A DNA stretch of 64,000 nucleotides from NCBI RefSeq assembly GCF_036417845.1, contig NC_089980.1:56852501-56916500 (forward strand). The letters run 5' to 3'. Every line of letters begins with the position of its first letter. The stretch's first letter is position 1. The DNA is from Apteryx mantelli. Taxonomy: Eukaryota > Chordata > Aves > Apterygiformes > Apterygidae. A program made the translations under genes and the position numbers. Under the pieces are notes generated by a model. The model was given only the letters and a program-made list of their open reading frames with translations, did not search any database and was not told the DNA's origin. Below, one piece after another: positions 60,801 through 64,000 of this stretch.

Positions 60801-63800
60801 GTTTTCTACTTGTGCTGTTTTAACTAATCCTTAAAAAAAAAAAATTCTGATAGTACAGCTGAAAAAACATTTACAAGTAATCTAAGAAGTTTAGAAATTG
60901 TTGCCTACTTCCCTTTAAGGAGTTCTACATATAACAAAAAATTAGGACAAAAGAGAGTTAACTTACTCTAGACTTTTTGCTTGTTCATTAAAAATGTGAC
61001 TGTGCAGAACAGCAGAACATGTGCCCAGTAGAATATTGCTTATTATATGTTGTGGTCAGGGAAGGGGAAGTGAAGAAAAAAAAAGAGACCCATGTGACAG
61101 CTCAAACTTTGTTCTTTGCTATGGGAACACTGTCTTTGCTAACAGGAGCACTGTCAACTTGACTCTAATCTCAGAAAACAGGTTCAGGTATTACACATGC
61201 CCCTGATTCCTTTTACCTAACATTTGTGGCTTCCACAATAACATTTTCCTTCTGCAAATATTTTCTCCTTGGTGTGTAATGGTCCTGCAAAATGACAATT
61301 CTTCTGAAATATCTTTCAGTTTCGGTAACTTAAGGTACTGCACTCACTTTTCAGGTTTGGTGGTGGTGGTTGCTTTCTCATGGGTTGTGTTTTTGGCAGT
61401 TCACTCTCATCTTCGCTATATGAAAAAACTTCTCAGGACTGCAATAAAAATTGATCAGGCTCCAAAATTCTTGTTTCCTTATCTCCTCTGCTATAATGCA
61501 AACTTTATTAATAGCTTTTTAAAGTTTGCTTACATACACTAATGTAAGCAAGAGACATTCACAGCCTAAGTGTCTTGCCTTATGTTTATTCAGTTCTTTT
61601 TTCGCTTAGTCCCTTGTTTGACCCTGGTTTTCTTTAGGCACTGAAATACCAGCTCAGAACCCAATGCACTATTCAGGTATTTGCCTTTCCACTTGTGAGT
61701 AAATAATCAAATCTCTGCATTTTAACTATTTCGGATTCATCTTTTATGTAAAAGCCAAGAGAGGCTGAACTGCACCAGCTCCCGAAACGAACCCAGGAAG
61801 GAACTGGTTTTGCCCTAACAAACCACAGTGAAACAGAGACAGGCCAAAAGGAACACCGGACCCACATGCTGAGGTTTCAGACCTGAAATTTGATCTATCA
61901 CTTCCAACTGCTCTTGACAGGAAGGAAGGGTTTCTGGTTTAGGCACAGCTCTGAAGCAGTGACTCAGCTGTATGCAGTACTGGCAAATCTTTAGTTCCCC
62001 TGTGAATTTTATATCCCTCACCACTCGGATGTGAGACATGCCCTGCAGACTTTCAGCCATGTGAAGATGTTGGTACTAGGCTTATAGGCTAAATGAGCTG
62101 GTCACCTTTTCCAGCATTAACAACTATGCTGTGTAAAAGGCAGTTATAGAAGAACCCATGTACTATTGCAAAAAAAATAATAATAATAAAATAAAGTTAA
62201 TCCTGAACCACACATTTAATAAGAGGAAAAAAATCCCCAAAGCCCAACTTAGAGCTGGAAGATAGACAAGAAAAACAATTGCTAGTTCATGCAAAAAATT
62301 ATGAACCTTTCCTCTTCAGAGAGGAAATACACTATTTTGCAACAAACATCCATGAAGGGAAGGTTGATGGGACACATGAACAATTGTCTGTCCACGCACA
62401 TTCTCTCTCCTGAGGCAAACGTATAGTATATTCTTTCCGTTCACATTTCATGTTCCTCCCCACAGGGAGATATCCATAACACACGTTTTTGCTTGGTATG
62501 TTCCATACTCCTCATACTCACCCCACACATGTGCTTTACCTTAGTCTCATGCATTAGTCTCTTCCTGTCCTCCTTTACCATTTCTGTTCAACTCCCTCCT
62601 TCGTCGCTGTCCTGCTAAGGGCTCACGTTTATCCCCTACTGGTTGGTGATATGCATCTCATTGCTCCCTCCACTTTTAGAGCCAACCCTTAGTACCTGGC
62701 TCTTCCCTGTCAGAGCTAGGGGCTTTTTTGCTTATTTGAGGAAAGGGATAAACGTGCTGTATACTCACTCATCTTCAAGGCTACGGGGAACGGCTTGCTG
62801 GAACTAAGTGGTAGCAAAAGTCAACAGAACAAGAATTGTCTGGAATTTGTTTTGGCTGGTGGATAGAGGACCTTGAACCTGCTTCTAGCAGCTGCTCGTC
62901 ATCCCCACCATACAGGGACAGACAGCTCAGACACAGTAGATGCTTCAGAGTGAACACAGCTCCTGCAGTGGTGTAATAGCACAAACAGGCTTCAGTGCAT
63001 TTGCAGCAATCACCCACATTCAAGGTTTACTTTACACCCACAAAAAAGCTAAATGCATGAAGTGCTGTGAATTCCTTCAAAGTATTTGCTGCAGAGTAGT
63101 CATGAGTTCCCACTACGTACGTGCAAGTGCATGCAGCTATCTGCATGCCTATAGGCAAGGTACACATTAGACTTCTGGGTTTGAGGAATTGAGTTGGCTA
63201 CTGTCATTTAGCAACCTCGCCTTGTGCAAAGCCCTTAGCAGGCACAAAAGTGATATCTTCCAATCTGATTATGCTTACAGTGTGACATACAGATGTCATC
63301 TTTCACTTCTGACCTTAAACTGATGTTTTACACAAGGTATTTGTCTCCAGTACTTAGGCTGTCAGCTAGCTTCCTGCCACATTTGCAAGTGTTTCTCTTT
63401 CGACCAATACACAAAAGGGACTTCACCTTTCTCTGGTGCAGTGTTTGACTTCACTGTACAGACTAATCCCCCTGCACATCACGCTCAACTCTGTGAGAAT
63501 TAAAAATCACGTCTCCGCAGGATGGTTGCAAGTGCTAGAAGGTTTCTTCCTTGTTCAGCATGAAAGAAAGATAGGGCAGAGAATATTTTGAGAGAACGTG
63601 CAAGAAGTTATGCAGCGCTGCAATATGGAAAAGCCTCAAAGCACTTCGGGACCAGCTCAGTGCAGCCGTGCTTAGGCTCAAGCCCAACATGCTGACAGCA
63701 GCGATCACCTCAGACCAGACCTGAGCTCAGCAGGTATCAGTGTTACAAAAGGTGCGTAAGGCTGGCAGCCTCCTCCAGAGATGCAGGTAACTGCTGCTGA

Positions 63801-64000
63801 CCCAGCATGAGAAACATAGCACCCCCAGAGGGCTTCCCAAGAGCTAGAGCCAAGGCAGAAGCCCAGCAGCGAGACGCCTCCTTGCTTCCTGCACAGCCAT
63901 TAAGAGGCACATTCAAAAGTTTGGGGAAGTCACGTGGCACTTGTACAGGCTGGCATCTGGCATCTCTAGACCCTACCGTTCTTCTGCTGCCTTCAAAGGG
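57894..64000. other. Gene-free sequence to the window end
   Basis: Short random ORFs only. Minus-strand AATAAA hexamers near 60509 and 61501 could mark the 3' end of a gene lying beyond the window, but I see no coding exon to tie them to. An (AAT)n-like stretch lies at about 62169-62193. Confidence 0.45.

Noticed and set aside
61890-62120. Possible CR1 tail (GGCTAAATGAGCTGGTCACC...)
   Set aside because: The resemblance is too weak and short to separate from chance.
52016-64000. Possible EGLN1 exons expected after SPRTN from mammalian synteny
   Set aside because: I looked for the PHD2 C-terminal and catalytic motifs on the minus strand and found none. Any EGLN1 would lie beyond the window.
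1-64000. Retroviral, LTR, Polinton or other virus-derived elements; CRISPR arrays; tRNA and rRNA genes
   Set aside because: I saw no paired terminal repeats, no gag, pol, env or capsid-like frames, no regularly spaced repeats and no cloverleaf with a proper B box.

Overview
The window looks like a vertebrate chromosome, most likely from a bird (otherwise another archosaur or sauropsid). The coding exons are vertebrate genes with GT-AG introns. Interspersed repeats are sparse and are mainly CR1-type LINE ends plus a few very old MIR-like SINE relics. Two CpG-island promoters stand out from a moderately AT-rich background. I found no bacterial or phage features, no CRISPR array, no tRNA or rRNA gene, and no recognisable retroviral or other virus-derived element.

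Layout: (1) 1-9985 is gene-free and holds an old CR1 LINE fragment at about 4300-5085 and a CpG-enriched patch at about 9340-9960. (2) RHOU (atypical Rho GTPase, Wrch-1) lies on the minus strand, with an inferred 3'UTR of about 9986-12522 and coding exons at 12523-12978, 16126-16184 and 16988-17321; its CpG-island promoter lies above 17321. The predicted protein is 282 aa. (3) About 17865-41300 is a long gene-free stretch with an orphan GC-rich block at 31.3-31.8 kb, old repeats and a possible conserved non-coding element. (4) EXOC8 (exocyst subunit Exo84) is on the minus strand, with coding exons 41884-42492 and 43159-44679 separated by a 666-bp phase-0 intron; the protein is 709 aa. (5) SPRTN (DNA-protein crosslink protease) is on the plus strand and head to head with EXOC8. 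It has five coding exons from 45183 to 50313 (500 aa) and a 3'UTR to about 52015. The roughly 500-bp shared promoter carries two perfect palindromic NRF-1-type sites. (6) 52016-64000 has no gene I can support; it holds CR1 and MIR relics and a dinucleotide repeat.

The three genes do not form a pathway. RHOU acts in cytoskeletal and adhesion signalling, EXOC8 in vesicle tethering at the plasma membrane, and SPRTN in replication-coupled repair. EXOC8 and SPRTN share a divergent housekeeping promoter, as in other vertebrates. The points most worth a second look are the EXOC8 intron (the human gene is single-exon as I recall it), competing splice donors and a degenerate PCNA-binding box in SPRTN, an in-frame upstream start with a hydrophobic segment in EXOC8, and the direct RHOU-EXOC8 adjacency. 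I saw no sign of a wholly new biological system.
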